Origin: Hyphomicrobiales bacterium
GTDB lineage: Bacteria > Pseudomonadota > Alphaproteobacteria > Rhizobiales > Rhizobiaceae
Direction: 5' to 3'
DNA: 64,000 bases
NCBI GenBank assembly: GCA_900472605.1
Contig: UCJD01000032.1
Span: 1-64,000 of the forward strand
The notes beneath the pieces are model-generated. The model was not told the origin of the DNA and made no database searches. It saw only the letters and a list, made by a program, of their open reading frames with translations. Positions 52,864 through 62,444 of this stretch are shown here, piece by piece; the stretch's first letter is position 1, and every line of letters starts with the position of its first letter. The position numbers and the translations under genes were made by a program.

Positions 52864-53166
52864 GGCGCTTCTCCAGTTCCAAGACGCCGGCCAAACTCAG
52901 GCCAGCGACATCTTCCGGCGCCTCTTTAGAGCGATCATGTGTCGTGGGCGTAACATGGCTTTCCAACCGCGTTTCATTTTCGTCATCGAATTGTCACCCC
53001 GCATCCCGGCTGCTTTCTAGCACCCGCGATCAGGGCCAAAGCCGCCCAAGGATCATCCATTCGTTGTGGTGGATCGCGAGAAGACGCCAACCGTCATCTA
53101 ACTGTAAAGGAAACATTCTAACTAGCTCCCGGGCAGATTGCACAGCTGTGCAACGGGAGTTGAAAG
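52864..53166. other. 303-base divergent intergenic region
   Basis: Holds promoters for the metallophosphoesterase operon (minus) and the Fe3+/phosphonate-like ABC operon (plus). The only strong element is the palindrome at 53138-53153. Confidence 0.5.
53138..53153. promoter_or_regulatory. perfect 16-bp palindrome TTGCACAGCTGTGCAA upstream of the ABC operon
   Basis: TTGCACAG at 53138-53145 is the exact reverse complement of CTGTGCAA at 53146-53153. It ends 13 bases before the ATPase start codon, over the likely transcript start or leader. This is the form of an operator for a dimeric regulator. It lacks the central CpG usual for LacI proteins, and the regulator is not identified. Confidence 0.6.
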
Positions 53167-54297
53167 ATGAACCAAGGCGCGTTTCTGGAATTGCGGTCGG
53201 TTGCCTGCAGATATGGCAACACCCAGGTTCTGGAGGACATAGACCTCAATATCGAACGCGGAGAATTCGTCGCTTTGCTGGGGTCATCAGGCTGCGGAAA
53301 GACGACGCTGTTGCGTGTTCTGGCAGGCTTCGTCACGCCATCCTCGGGATCGGTCTCTGTACGCCATCGCGAAGTGACGCACCTCCCGCCAGACAAGCGG
53401 GGCATGGCTCTCGTCTTTCAGTCCTACGCGCTCTGGCCGCATATGACGGTGGCGCAGAACATCGGCTACGGCCTGAAGCTGAAGAAGATCCAGCGGAGCG
53501 AAATCGACAAGCGGGTATCCGCTATGCAGTCTCTCCTGGGTCTGGACGGGCTTGGAGCACGAAAGCCGGCGGCGTTGTCCGGCGGCCAGCGCCAGCGCGT
53601 CGCGCTCGGCCGTGCCTTGGCGGTCGATCCGGAAATTCTGCTGCTCGACGAGCCGCTCTCCAATCTCGATGCGCGCATCCGGCTCAGCGTGCGCCACGAG
53701 CTGCGCGCGCTGCAAAAGCGCCTCGGCATCACCGCCGTCCATGTGACCCATGATCGCGAGGAGGCGATGGTGATGGCGGACAGGATCGTGATCCTCAACG
53801 CCGGCAGGATCGCTCAGCAGGGCACGCCCGAGGACGTCTACAACCGGCCGGTCTCGGCCTTTGTCGCAGCGTTCATGGGCGCCGAAAATGTGATCGCACT
53901 GACCGGCGCGCCGCAGGGCGACGATTTCGCCATCGCCGGCGGCCCCGCAAATTCGGCCGGTCGCGTGCCCTTGTCGGGGCGAGACCTCGTGCAAGGCACC
54001 GTCGAGGCGCGGTTCCGGCCGGAAGCGGCGCAAATTCATTCCGCCGAGACCGCTGTTGTCGCGCCGGGCGTTACGCTTGACGGCGAGATCGCGGCCGTCA
54101 GCTACCCCGGCGGCCATTGGCGCCATGCGGTTCGCGTCGGCGATCGCGAGATCATGGCCGACGCTACCCGCGCATTCGAGCCGGGCGAGCGCGTCCGCGT
54201 TCATGTACCTGCCGAGGCTTTGTTTCTTTTCAATTCGCCGGACACGCAACCGGCAAACGCCATTTCCCAGGTTTCGCCCGGGAAAGTCCACGCCTGA
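53167..54297 (+). CDS. ABC ATPase, Fe3+/2-aminoethylphosphonate-type
   Basis: 376 aa. Walker A GSSGCGKTT, signature LSGGQRQRVALGRAL, Walker [13 protein letters not shown] and switch VHVTHDREEAM intact, with a C-terminal TOBE domain (VEARFRPEAAQIHSAE region). The sequence resembles FbpC/PhnT/PotA-like ATPases. GGGAGTTGAAAG precedes the start. First gene of an operon with a binding protein and two permeases downstream. Confidence 0.9.
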   Translation: MNQGAFLELRSVACRYGNTQVLEDIDLNIERGEFVALLGSSGCGKTTLLRVLAGFVTPSSGSVSVRHREVTHLPPDKRGMALVFQSYALWPHMTVAQNIGYGLKLKKIQRSEIDKRVSAMQSLLGLDGLGARKPAALSGGQRQRVALGRALAVDPEILLLDEPLSNLDARIRLSVRHELRALQKRLGITAVHVTHDREEAMVMADRIVILNAGRIAQQGTPEDVYNRPVSAFVAAFMGAENVIALTGAPQGDDFAIAGGPANSAGRVPLSGRDLVQGTVEARFRPEAAQIHSAETAVVAPGVTLDGEIAAVSYPGGHWRHAVRVGDREIMADATRAFEPGERVRVHVPAEALFLFNSPDTQPANAISQVSPGKVHA

Positions 54298-54352
54298 CCC
54301 TTTTGATGCCTGACTTTTAGAACCTCACCCTTTGATAACAAGGAGAAGCCTG

Positions 54353-55486
54353 ATGCAGAGATTGACGTATGCCGCTATCGCCGTTGCTCTCGCGACGTTG
54401 CCGGTAAAGGCCGAAGAGCTGACGGTCGCCACAGCCGGCGACCAGAACATGGTCGATTACATCAACCAGTATCTCGGACCTTTGTTCGAGAAGGCCAATC
54501 CGGGCGACACGGTTCGCGCCGTTGGCACAGGCCCCGGTGATGCCGGCTCGCAGAAGATCCTCGAGCGTTTCGACGCGCAGGCTGCGGCCGAGGCCAAGGT
54601 CTGGGACGTTGACGTTGCCGTGGTGCACGAAAAGTTCGCCGGCCCGATGGTTCAGAAGGGGTACCTTGAGAAGTATCGTGGCAACATCGATACCGGCAAG
54701 CTGGTGACGCGCGGCAATGCGAAGAACGCGCTCGGTTCGGATGTCGATGGCTATGTCATGCCGATGTTCAACAGCCAGACGGCGATCGCCTATAACCCGG
54801 CGCTGGTTCCGAACCCGCCGAAGAGCTACGCGGAACTCGCCGAGTGGGCAAAGGCTAACCCCAAGCAGTTCGGCTATAACGGCATCAAGGGCGGCGCTTC
54901 GGGCGTGTCCTTCGTGATGGGCTGGGTCTACGCCTTCGGCGGCGGCGACGCTAACAACCTGATGACGGGTCCATTCAAGCAGGAAGAAACGACGAAGTGG
55001 GACGGCGCCTTCAAGAGCCTCGCCGACTTCACCAAGAACGCCACGCTGACGCCCGGCAATGCCGGCACGCTCGATCTGCTGAGCCGTGGCGAAATCGCCA
55101 TGGGCCCGGTCTGGGTCGACATGTTCTACAGCTGGCAGGCCAACGGCCAGCTGCCGCCGGAAATGAAGCTGGTTCTGCCGGCACCGGGTATGCCCGGCCA
55201 GCCGATGCACTACGTCGTTCCTGAAAAGTCGGGCCACAAGGCCCTCGCCGAGAAGTTCATCGCGCTCGCCACCAGCCCGGAAGTTCAGGCCGAAGGCATC
55301 GTCAAGCGCTTCAACTGGTATCCTGGAATCGACGCCAACTTCGTCAAGCCGAAGCTGGATGACGCCACCTGGAACAAGCTGTTCGTCGATATCACGCCCG
55401 ATGATCTCGCCAACAACGGCAAGCCTTTCCCGATCGCGCCTTACAACACCGCGATCCTCGAAGCCTACGAAAAGTCCGTAAAGTAA
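54353..55486 (+). CDS. periplasmic solute-binding protein of the Fe3+/phosphonate or YnjB-like type
   Basis: 377 aa with a signal peptide (LTYAAIAVALATLPVKA). The start at 54353 follows AAGGAGAAGCCTG. Mature part begins EELTVATAGDQNMVDYINQYLGPLFEKANPGD and includes VWDVDVAVVHEKFAGPMVQKGYL and AIAYNPALVPNPPKSYAELAEWAKAN, as in type II (PotD/AfuA/YnjB-like) binding proteins. Lacks the Tyr pair of classic ferric-binding proteins as far as I can see, so iron is not assured. Followed by a strong stem-loop and the permeases. Confidence 0.85.
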   Translation: MQRLTYAAIAVALATLPVKAEELTVATAGDQNMVDYINQYLGPLFEKANPGDTVRAVGTGPGDAGSQKILERFDAQAAAEAKVWDVDVAVVHEKFAGPMVQKGYLEKYRGNIDTGKLVTRGNAKNALGSDVDGYVMPMFNSQTAIAYNPALVPNPPKSYAELAEWAKANPKQFGYNGIKGGASGVSFVMGWVYAFGGGDANNLMTGPFKQEETTKWDGAFKSLADFTKNATLTPGNAGTLDLLSRGEIAMGPVWVDMFYSWQANGQLPPEMKLVLPAPGMPGQPMHYVVPEKSGHKALAEKFIALATSPEVQAEGIVKRFNWYPGIDANFVKPKLDDATWNKLFVDITPDDLANNGKPFPIAPYNTAILEAYEKSVK

Positions 55487-55491
55487 GCCTG

Positions 55492-55524
55492 CGAACCTCC
55501 TTCTCTTCCGGGGAAGGAGGTTCG
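55492..55524 (+). other. perfect 12-bp stem-loop between binding-protein and permease genes
   Basis: CGAACCTCCTTC (55492-55503) pairs perfectly with GAAGGAGGTTCG (55513-55524), loop TCTTCCGGG. The position right after a binding-protein gene suggests a 3' mRNA stabiliser or partial terminator that makes the binding protein more abundant than the permeases. Confidence 0.75.
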
Positions 55525-55629
55525 ACGGACCGGGTGAGAGGTGGCAAACGGTGTCGCCGTCTTTTCGGTGAAGCTGGCCTCTGTCACTTCCTCCTCTCAT
55601 CCGGCTTGCTCGCTTCCCAAGGTCACACG

Positions 55630-56454
55630 ATGTCGAAACGACTACTCGGTCTCTTGCTCGTCCTGCCCGCGCTGGCAGTCATCGCAGCCCTTTTCATTCT
55701 CCCGCTGATCATGTCGGCGGTGGGCGCCTTTAGGGTGGAGGGTGGAGCGCTCGGCTTCGACAATTTCGTCAAGACCTTCGACCTCTACACCAGCGACATC
55801 GTCTTCACCGTTGTTATCGTTGGTCTCTCCACCTTGCTGATCGGCATCGGCGCGGTCGCGATCGGCGGCTACCTGACGCTCGGCGAGCAACCGCGTGCCG
55901 TGGCGATCCTGCGCTGGCTCTATCGCTGGCCGATGTTCATTCCGTTCATCGTCGTCGGCCAGATCCTGCGTACATTTCTCTCGAAGAACGGCATGATGAA
56001 CAACACCGCCGTCAGTCTCTGCCTGTACACGCCGCTCGACGCCGTGAGCTTCCTCGATTGGCGCGGCATCGTCATCGCCTTCGTCTGGAAGCAGACGCCG
56101 TTTGTGGCATTGCTTGTCGCCGGCGCGATGGCTTCCATCAATCGCGACACCATCGAGGCGGCCCGCAATCTCGGCGCGTCGAAATTGCGACTGCTGTTCG
56201 AGATCATCGTGCCGCAAGTCGCGGTCACGCTCACTGTCGGTCTGATCCTGTCCTTCGTCACCATGATGTCGGTGCTGTCGGTGCCTTTGATGATCAACGC
56301 TCAATCGCCGACGATGCTCACCGCCGATATCGCCTTCCGCGTCAATGCCTATGGCGATTATGGCGTCGCCAACGCGCTCGGCTTGGTCTCCCTGGTGCTG
56401 GCGTCATCGGTGGCCTGGATTTATCTCCGCCAGAGCTTGAAGGAGCGCGCGTGA
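55630..56454 (+). CDS. ABC permease (first of pair)
   Basis: 274 aa, about six membrane spans starting MSKRLLGLLLVLPALAVIAALFILP. The EAA loop is TIEAARNLGASKLRLLFEIIVPQVAVTL. The start 55630 is chosen over upstream in-frame codons that fall in the stem-loop and spacer. It is followed by the partner permease with a one-base stop/start overlap (TGATG). Confidence 0.88.
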   Translation: MSKRLLGLLLVLPALAVIAALFILPLIMSAVGAFRVEGGALGFDNFVKTFDLYTSDIVFTVVIVGLSTLLIGIGAVAIGGYLTLGEQPRAVAILRWLYRWPMFIPFIVVGQILRTFLSKNGMMNNTAVSLCLYTPLDAVSFLDWRGIVIAFVWKQTPFVALLVAGAMASINRDTIEAARNLGASKLRLLFEIIVPQVAVTLTVGLILSFVTMMSVLSVPLMINAQSPTMLTADIAFRVNAYGDYGVANALGLVSLVLASSVAWIYLRQSLKERA

Positions 56455-57287
56455 TGACGACGATTTCTCGATCGCGAGTATCTCTCGCTGCGCTGTGGTG
56501 GGTGCCGCGCGGCATCGTCTTCGGACTGATGGCCTTCTTCATCTTCGGCCCGCTTGCCAATCTGGTTTTGTGGACGGTTGCCGAGAAATGGTACTTTCCG
56601 CACAGCCTGCCCCTGGAGTACGGCTTCAGCTCGTGGGTGAAGGTCTTCGCGCCGCGCGGTGGCGCGCTTGATTCGCTGCGCAACTCGCTTGTCGTCGCGG
56701 TCTTGACCGTTATCGTCTCGCTGCTTCTCGCCATCCCGGCAGGATATGCGCTGGCGCGCCTGAAGCTGCCGCTGCGCAGCGGGATTTTGCTCGCCTTCCT
56801 CATCCCGCAGGCCTTTCCGAACCTGACTGTCTACGTGAACGTCGCGCGCATCTTCTACGATATCGGCCTCAACGGCACGATCCCCGGCGTGGTCCTGGTG
56901 CATGTTTCGCACGGCCTCGTCTACGCTGTGTGGATTGCCACCGCGGCCTTCTCGGCCATCGATGTTGAGCTCGAGCAAGCGGCACGCGTCACGGGGGCAG
57001 GGGCCTTGCGCGCCTTCTTTGATATCACGCTGCCGCTGGCCGCTCCCGGTCTGATGGCAAGCGCGATCTTCGTGTTCCTCGAAAGCCTCGATGAGTTTAC
57101 CGGCAGCTACTTCGTCGGCGCGCCCGATGTGAACATGCTGCCGCTACTGCTCTACACGACCGCCTCCGGCGGCAACTATCAGATTGCCTCGATCACGGCG
57201 CTGCTTTTGCTGATCCCGTCGCTCGTATTCATGCTGATGGTCGAGCGGTTTTTGAAGGCCGATGTGCTCTCACGCGTCGGACATTGA
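56454..57287 (+). CDS. ABC permease (second of pair)
   Basis: 277 aa, about six membrane spans. EAA loop VELEQAARVTGAGALRAFFDITLPLAAPGL, then FVFLESLDEFTGSYFVGAPDVNMLPLLLYT, as in PotC/FbpB-half-type permeases. The ATG overlaps the TGA of the previous gene by one base. Its last 18 bases overlap the YkgJ-like gene on the opposite strand. Confidence 0.88.
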   Translation: MTTISRSRVSLAALWWVPRGIVFGLMAFFIFGPLANLVLWTVAEKWYFPHSLPLEYGFSSWVKVFAPRGGALDSLRNSLVVAVLTVIVSLLLAIPAGYALARLKLPLRSGILLAFLIPQAFPNLTVYVNVARIFYDIGLNGTIPGVVLVHVSHGLVYAVWIATAAFSAIDVELEQAARVTGAGALRAFFDITLPLAAPGLMASAIFVFLESLDEFTGSYFVGAPDVNMLPLLLYTTASGGNYQIASITALLLLIPSLVFMLMVERFLKADVLSRVGH

Positions 57288-57716
57288 GGCGAGCTTACCC
57301 TGCGGCGGCTGGTTGGCCGGAGCGACCTTGTAGACGTCGTTTCCCACGAAGACGATGACGTAGCCGCCATACTCGGCTGCCTGCGTCGCCCACGATGAAA
57401 GCTGGGTAGCGTATGGCTCCCGGTGCCATGATTGCGGCTCGTCGGGATCGACGAGCACCGTCAGTTGATCGCCCTGGCGATAAACCATCATCTTTGCCAG
57501 GCTCGGCTGCCACTCTGGGCCAAGCTTGGGGTCTGTCATCCAAGCGCATAGAAAATTGCGACAGAGATCCGGGCGATGCTCGTAGATAAGACAGCCCTGT
57601 CCTGTCACGCAGTTCACGCACAGGATGTTCGCCGGTTTCGACAAGTGATCGATCTCCGGCAGCCGACAGCACAATGTACAGGTGCCGCAGGCGCGGGCTT
57701 TCGTATCGGGCGTCAT
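57270..57716 (-). CDS. YkgJ-family CxxCxxCC cysteine cluster protein
   Basis: 148 aa from ATG 57716; 57728 is also possible. Cysteine groups: CGTCTLCC near the N-terminus, ILCVNCVTGQGCLIYEHRPDLCRNFLCAW in the middle, the latter containing the YxxRPxxC signature of the family. A C-terminal extension of about 70 residues (VDPDEPQSWHREPY, GGYVIVFVGNDVY) is longer than in the 2288-2584 paralogue. Function unknown, probably metal binding. It lies 43 bases after the histidine phosphatase gene on the same strand. Confidence 0.85.
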   Translation of the reverse strand: MTPDTKARACGTCTLCCRLPEIDHLSKPANILCVNCVTGQGCLIYEHRPDLCRNFLCAWMTDPKLGPEWQPSLAKMMVYRQGDQLTVLVDPDEPQSWHREPYATQLSSWATQAAEYGGYVIVFVGNDVYKVAPANQPPQGKLASMSDA

Positions 57717-57759
57717 GATCTCGACCATCGCTGGCACCAAACCCTCCAATGCTGGCTGG

Positions 57760-58521
57760 TCACGTCTCGCTTTCTCCCGGAGTGACGGGCCTGGGCGCAA
57801 GGGTGATCTGGGCGCCATAGGCCTCCCGCATATCATTTTCCTCACCAGCCTGCCGATCTGCGGCGTGATGAAGCAGCACCGAGGCGTAACCCGCCGTGTA
57901 TGATCCTTCGATCAATGTCACGTCGGCATTGCCGGGATTATAGGATCGCTCAAACCAGTCGACCGGTTGCTGCAAGAAATTCATCTCGAATGCCCGGTTG
58001 GTGACGCCGTGGCCGACGATGATGACGGTATCATCGCTATCTCGGATGTCGTGCAAAGACGTCTGGAGGAAAAGCCGCATCCTCTGGGCGACGTCTGCAC
58101 GGCTTTCGCCATCTGGCGGACGGGCGTAGAACTTTCCGCTATTGTTGCGCAGCCTTGCCCATTTGTCGAACTCGTCGGGAAACTTCTGCTTTCGCTCGGC
58201 GTGGTCGTAGATTTCCGTGAAGAGGCCGAAATCCTGCTCGCGCAAAAGATAGTCCTCCCGGACCTTGCCTATGAGATCAGCTGGCAAAACCTCGAGCAGC
58301 GCGTCCTTGGTCTGTCGCGTTCTCAAGAATGGCGAATACCAGATCTGCAGCTGTCGGGCATCGGCCAAAGTCTCCAGATGGGAGGCTATCGCCTCGGCCG
58401 CGCCAATCGCCTGCCGGTGTCCCCATCTGGTCAAGGGAACATTGTGATCGCCGAACTGGCCGTAAGCCCGCTCATCAAGATTGCCGAGGGATTCGCCGTG
58501 GCGAACGAGAAAGATGCGCAT
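57760..58521 (-). CDS. histidine phosphatase superfamily protein (phosphoglycerate-mutase-like)
   Basis: 253 aa. The catalytic motif LVRHGES is at residues about 5-11, the second catalytic His in VIIVGHGVTNRAF, and the Arg-containing YSPFLRTRQTKDAL and ADVAQRMRLFL segments complete the active site. Family members range from phosphoglycerate mutase to broad phosphatases. The long C-terminal tail (HAADRQAGEENDMREAYGA) is unusual. Substrate not determinable. Confidence 0.87.
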   Translation of the reverse strand: MRIFLVRHGESLGNLDERAYGQFGDHNVPLTRWGHRQAIGAAEAIASHLETLADARQLQIWYSPFLRTRQTKDALLEVLPADLIGKVREDYLLREQDFGLFTEIYDHAERKQKFPDEFDKWARLRNNSGKFYARPPDGESRADVAQRMRLFLQTSLHDIRDSDDTVIIVGHGVTNRAFEMNFLQQPVDWFERSYNPGNADVTLIEGSYTAGYASVLLHHAADRQAGEENDMREAYGAQITLAPRPVTPGESET

Positions 58522-58616
58522 CGTGCGACCCGGATTGTCCGAAATGGAATCGCCGTATCATGAACGCTGCGCCCGCCCGGGGCAACGCCGGGATGCCCGG
58601 AACGAAGGCCGATCCA

Positions 58617-59369
58617 TTATCGACGTCGGCGTAGCTCGCTGCGCAAGACGAAAACCAGAAGACCGGCCACCATCGCTGCAAGCGCGAACCAGGTGAGCGC
58701 ATATTGGAGATGGTTGTTGGGAAAGCTGACCTGCGTCAGTCCGCCGACGGGAAAGCCGCCCGGATTGGCGGTCGCATCGGCGTCGATGAAGTAGGGGGCG
58801 ATATCGATAACGCCGCGCTTTGCGGCCATGGCGTCCACGTCGCGGGAGTACCAGCGGTCGTTTGCCGGGTCGTTCGACTTTATGAAGGTACCGGCCGGCT
58901 CGTTGAGGCGAAGCAATCCGGTAATCTTGACGGGGCCAGAGACCTGGCCGTCGAGGCGGGAGTTCGCATCGCGCCTATCCGTCGGCACGAAGCCGCGGTT
59001 GATCATCACCGACGTGCCATCGGCAAGCGTCAGGGGCGTGATCACCCAATATCCGGCGCCAAGCGCCGTTGCCGCGTAGACAAGGCTCTCCTTGTCGTTC
59101 CGCAAGGTGCCCTCTGCCGTTACACGGCGGTATTCGTCGCTTGCTTGCGTGATGCTTCCCCAGTCAGCGCGGGCCGGAGCAGCCGCCGGTTCGGCATGGA
59201 TGCGCTGATCGACGCGGGCAATTAGATCCAGTTTCCACGCGCGGCGTTCGACCTGCCAGACACCCAGCGCGAAAACCGCGCAAATGACGACGACGAGGAA
59301 GCCGCAGAAGATCGTGAGCGCTATCGCCGAGCGACGTTTTGGGGATTGTTCTGCAGGGAAGTTTGTCAA
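58617..59369 (-). CDS. SURF1-family oxidase assembly protein
   Basis: About 250 aa with membrane segments near both ends (IALTIFCGFLVVVICAVFALGVWQVERRAWK and YALTWFALAAMVAGLLVFVLR), and the conserved core YRRVTAEGTL, GAGYWVITPLTLADG, VMINRGFVPTDRRD, FIKSNDPANDRWYSRDVDAMA, VSFPNNHLQYALTWF. SURF1 helps insert haem into haem-copper oxidases. Located directly after cyoD, so it probably serves the bo3 oxidase. The start is uncertain: TTG 59369 is used, because an upstream ATG at 59411 would place the coding region through the 59384-59407 hairpin. Confidence 0.85.
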   Translation of the reverse strand: MTNFPAEQSPKRRSAIALTIFCGFLVVVICAVFALGVWQVERRAWKLDLIARVDQRIHAEPAAAPARADWGSITQASDEYRRVTAEGTLRNDKESLVYAATALGAGYWVITPLTLADGTSVMINRGFVPTDRRDANSRLDGQVSGPVKITGLLRLNEPAGTFIKSNDPANDRWYSRDVDAMAAKRGVIDIAPYFIDADATANPGGFPVGGLTQVSFPNNHLQYALTWFALAAMVAGLLVFVLRSELRRRR

Positions 59370-59383
59370 GGTGCTAAACCGCA

Positions 59384-59407
59384 ACGGGCGGCGTTGCCGC
59401 CGCCCGT
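59384..59407 (-). terminator. GC hairpin between cyoD and the SURF1 gene
   Basis: ACGGGCGGCG (59384-59393) pairs perfectly with CGCCGCCCGT (59398-59407), loop TTGC. No U-run follows on the minus strand, so it may set the level of SURF1 expression rather than end the operon. Confidence 0.6.
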
Positions 59408-59417
59408 CCATTGTGCC

Positions 59418-59819
59418 TTACGGCATGTTTTTCATCATTTCCGGGTTCATCGGCATCATGTTCGTATTGAGATGATGCATGACCCAGAGCGAGCCGGAGA
59501 GTGCGATCACCACGAGCAGGATCGTGAAGATCAGCGCCAGCAACGTCCAGCCACCCTCGGAGCGAGAGTTCATGTGCAGGAAGAAGATCATGTGAACGAC
59601 GATCTGTATCACGCCAAAAATCATGATCAGAGCAGCGGTGACGGCCTTGCTGTCGAAGACGCCGGCCATGACGAGCCAGAACGGAATGGCCGTCAGGATG
59701 ACCGACAGAACGAAGCCGATCATATAGCTCTTGAAGGTGCCGTGCGCGGCTTCATGCCCATGGCTGTGCCCATGATGGGCTTCGTGAGCATCCTCATGTG
59801 CGGGTGCATGCGAACTCAT
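59418..59819 (-). CDS. cyoD: cytochrome bo3 quinol oxidase subunit IV CyoD
   Basis: 133 aa with three membrane segments ([68 protein letters not shown]). The N-terminal 28 residues are strikingly His-rich (about eight His in [19 protein letters not shown]), unlike the E. coli protein. The start at 59819 is confirmed by an ATGA overlap with cyoC. Small accessory subunit needed for oxidase assembly. Confidence 0.93.
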   Translation of the reverse strand: MSSHAPAHEDAHEAHHGHSHGHEAAHGTFKSYMIGFVLSVILTAIPFWLVMAGVFDSKAVTAALIMIFGVIQIVVHMIFFLHMNSRSEGGWTLLALIFTILLVVIALSGSLWVMHHLNTNMMPMNPEMMKNMP

Positions 59820-60436
59820 CCGAGTACTCCCATAAGATAAACAATCGAGAAGACGCCGATCCAGACAACGTCGAGGAAGTGCCAGAACATCGAAAGGCAC
59901 ATCAGGCGACGCTTGTTCTCGGGGATCAGGCCATGCATCGAAACCTGCACCATCAGAGTCACCAGCCAGATGATGCCGAAGGTCACGTGCAGACCGTGGG
60001 TGCCGACCAGCGTGAAGAAGGCCGACAGGAACGCCGAACGCTGCGGGCCCGCACCTTCGTGGATCAGGTGGATGAACTCGTACAGTTCGAGCGCGATGAA
60101 CACGGCGCCGAACACGCCGGTGACGGCGAGCCAGAACAGTGTTTCAGCCTTCTTCGCCCGCTCCATCTGCAGCATGGCGAAGCCATAGGTGATGGAGGAG
60201 AGGAGCAGCATGGAGGTGTTGATCGCCACCAGCGGCAGATCGAAGAGATCTGCCGGCGATGGGCCGGCCGCATAGCTGCGGCCGAGGACGGCGTAAGTGG
60301 CGAACAGGATCGCGAAGATCAGGCAGTCGCTCATCAGGTAGAGCCAGAAGCCCAGCATGGTGCTGTTCTCGGGATGATGCTCTTCCGTCAGGTAGAATTC
60401 GGGCTTTTCAGCCGTGTCGATTGCGGTCGTGCTCAT
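59816..60436 (-). CDS. cyoC: cytochrome bo3 quinol oxidase subunit III CyoC
   Basis: 206 aa, about five membrane segments, with the COX3-type elements [58 protein letters not shown] [11 protein letters not shown], and [22 protein letters not shown]. The start at 60436 ([14 protein letters not shown]) gives family length; a longer frame is not coding-like. It starts four bases after the cyoB stop and overlaps cyoD by four bases. Confidence 0.95.
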   Translation of the reverse strand: MSTTAIDTAEKPEFYLTEEHHPENSTMLGFWLYLMSDCLIFAILFATYAVLGRSYAAGPSPADLFDLPLVAINTSMLLLSSITYGFAMLQMERAKKAETLFWLAVTGVFGAVFIALELYEFIHLIHEGAGPQRSAFLSAFFTLVGTHGLHVTFGIIWLVTLMVQVSMHGLIPENKRRLMCLSMFWHFLDVVWIGVFSIVYLMGVLG

Positions 60437-60440
60437 GGTC

Positions 60441-62444
60441 TTACACCTGCTCGGCAAGCAGCTTGGTGCGCTTGTCTTCCGTTTCGATGACCTCTTCCAC
60501 CGGGATGTAGAAGTCACGCTTGTAGTTGAACGTGTGGCCGATGGTGATCACGAGCATGGCAACAGCGGAGACCACGACGAGCCACCAGATGTACCAGATC
60601 ATCGCGAAACCGAAGACCACGCTCAGCGCGCCGAGGATGACACCGGTACCGGTGTTCTTCGGCATGTGGATCGGCTTGAAGCCTTCCGTCGGACGAACGT
60701 GGCCGCGTGCCTTCATGTCGTACCAGCTATCATGGTCGTAGACGATCGGCGTCAGGGCGAAGTTGTAGGCCGGCGGCGGCGACGAGGTCGACCACTCGAG
60801 CGTACGCGCACCCCACGGATCGCCCGTGTCGTCACGCAGCTCTTCGCGCTTCAGGAAGCTGACGACGAGCTGGATCAGGAACGAACCGATGCCGAGCGCG
60901 ATCAGGAAGGCGCCGAAGGCAGCGATGATGAACCAGATCTGCAGCGACGGATCCTCGAACTGCGACATGCGGCGGGTAACGCCCATCAGGCCGAGAACGT
61001 AGAGCGGCATGAAGGCGAAGTAGAAGCCGACCAGCCAGAACCAGAAGGACATCTTGCCCCAGAACGGATCGAGCTTGAAACCGAAAGCCTTCGGGAACCA
61101 GTAAGTCACGCCGGCCATCAGACCGAACACCACGCCGCCGATGATGACGTTGTGGAAGTGGGCGATCAGGAACAGCGAGTTGTGCAGCACGAAGTCGGCC
61201 GGCGGGATAGCCAGCATGACGCCGGTCATGCCGCCGATGACGAAGGTCACCATGAAGCCGATGGTCCAGAGCATCGGCACTTCATAGCGGATACGGCCGC
61301 GATACATCGTGAACAGCCAGTTGAACATCTTCGCCCCAGTGGGGATGGAGATGATCATCGTGGTGATGCCGAAGAACGAGTTGACGCTTGCGCCGGAACC
61401 CATGGTGAAGAAGTGGTGCAGCCAGACGAGGTAGGACAGGATGGTGATGACGACGGTGGCGTAAACCATCGAGGCATAACCAAACAGGCGCTTGCCGGTG
61501 AAGGTGGCGACGACTTCGGAGAAGATGCCGAAGGCAGGCAGCACCAGGATGTAGACTTCCGGGTGACCCCAGATCCAGATGAGGTTCACATACATCATCG
61601 GATTGCCACCAAGGTCGTTGGTGAAGAAGTTCGTGCCGGCGTAACGGTCGAGCGACAGCAGCGCGAGCGTTGCGGTCAGGATCGGGAACGAGGCGACGAT
61701 CAGAACGTTGGTGCAGAGCGAGGTCCAGGTGAAGACAGGCATCTTCATCATGGTCATGCCAGGCGCACGCATCTTAACGATGGTCGCGATCAGGTTGATG
61801 CCCGACAACGTCGTTCCGATACCGGCGACCTGCAGGCCCCAGATGTAATAGTCGACACCGACGCCAGGGCTATATTCCGCGCCCGACAACGGCGGGTAGG
61901 CCAGCCATCCCGTACGCGCGAACTCGCCGACGAAGAGCGACATCATGATCAGGATCGCGCCGGCCGTCGTCATCCAGAACGAGAAGTTGTTCAGGAAGGG
62001 GAAGGAGACATCGCGTGCGCCGATCTGCAAGGGAACCACGAGGTTCATCAGGCCGGTGACGAACGGCATGGCCATGAAGAAGATCATGATGACGCCGTGG
62101 GCCGTGAAGACCTGGTCGTAGTGATGCGGCGGGAAGATGCCGGGATTGCCGTTGAAGGCCATCGCCTGCTGGGTACGCATCATGAGAGCGTCGGCAAAGC
62201 CGCGCAGCAGCATGACCAGCGCGAGGATGACATACATGATGCCGATCTTCTTGTGGTCAACGCTGGTGAACCACTCTTTCCAGAGGTAGGTCCACAGTTT
62301 GAAGTAGGTGATGAGACCGAGGACGGCGATCCCGCCGAGCACGACCGCGCCAAACGTGGCGACGAGGATAGGCTCGTGGTAGGGGATGGCCTCGATCGTC
62401 AACCGGCCGAAGATCAACTTCAGAAGGTCAGGATTGGAAAACAT
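60441..62444 (-). CDS. cyoB: cytochrome bo3 quinol oxidase subunit I CyoB
   Basis: 667 aa, about 14-15 membrane segments, the catalytic haem-copper subunit that oxidises ubiquinol and reduces oxygen with proton pumping. His ligands of haem b, CuB and haem o3 are in the typical contexts [31 protein letters not shown] (His-Tyr cross-link region), [10 protein letters not shown] and [12 protein letters not shown]. Length and ends match E. coli CyoB (663 aa). Second gene of cyoABCD, 49 bases after cyoA. Confidence 0.97.
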   Translation of the reverse strand: MFSNPDLLKLIFGRLTIEAIPYHEPILVATFGAVVLGGIAVLGLITYFKLWTYLWKEWFTSVDHKKIGIMYVILALVMLLRGFADALMMRTQQAMAFNGNPGIFPPHHYDQVFTAHGVIMIFFMAMPFVTGLMNLVVPLQIGARDVSFPFLNNFSFWMTTAGAILIMMSLFVGEFARTGWLAYPPLSGAEYSPGVGVDYYIWGLQVAGIGTTLSGINLIATIVKMRAPGMTMMKMPVFTWTSLCTNVLIVASFPILTATLALLSLDRYAGTNFFTNDLGGNPMMYVNLIWIWGHPEVYILVLPAFGIFSEVVATFTGKRLFGYASMVYATVVITILSYLVWLHHFFTMGSGASVNSFFGITTMIISIPTGAKMFNWLFTMYRGRIRYEVPMLWTIGFMVTFVIGGMTGVMLAIPPADFVLHNSLFLIAHFHNVIIGGVVFGLMAGVTYWFPKAFGFKLDPFWGKMSFWFWLVGFYFAFMPLYVLGLMGVTRRMSQFEDPSLQIWFIIAAFGAFLIALGIGSFLIQLVVSFLKREELRDDTGDPWGARTLEWSTSSPPPAYNFALTPIVYDHDSWYDMKARGHVRPTEGFKPIHMPKNTGTGVILGALSVVFGFAMIWYIWWLVVVSAVAMLVITIGHTFNYKRDFYIPVEEVIETEDKRTKLLAEQV

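Noticed and set aside
52960..52980. LacI-operator-like CAACCGCGTTTC upstream of the metallophosphoesterase operon
   Set aside because: It contains a central CG, but the two halves are not reverse complements, so I do not call it an operator.
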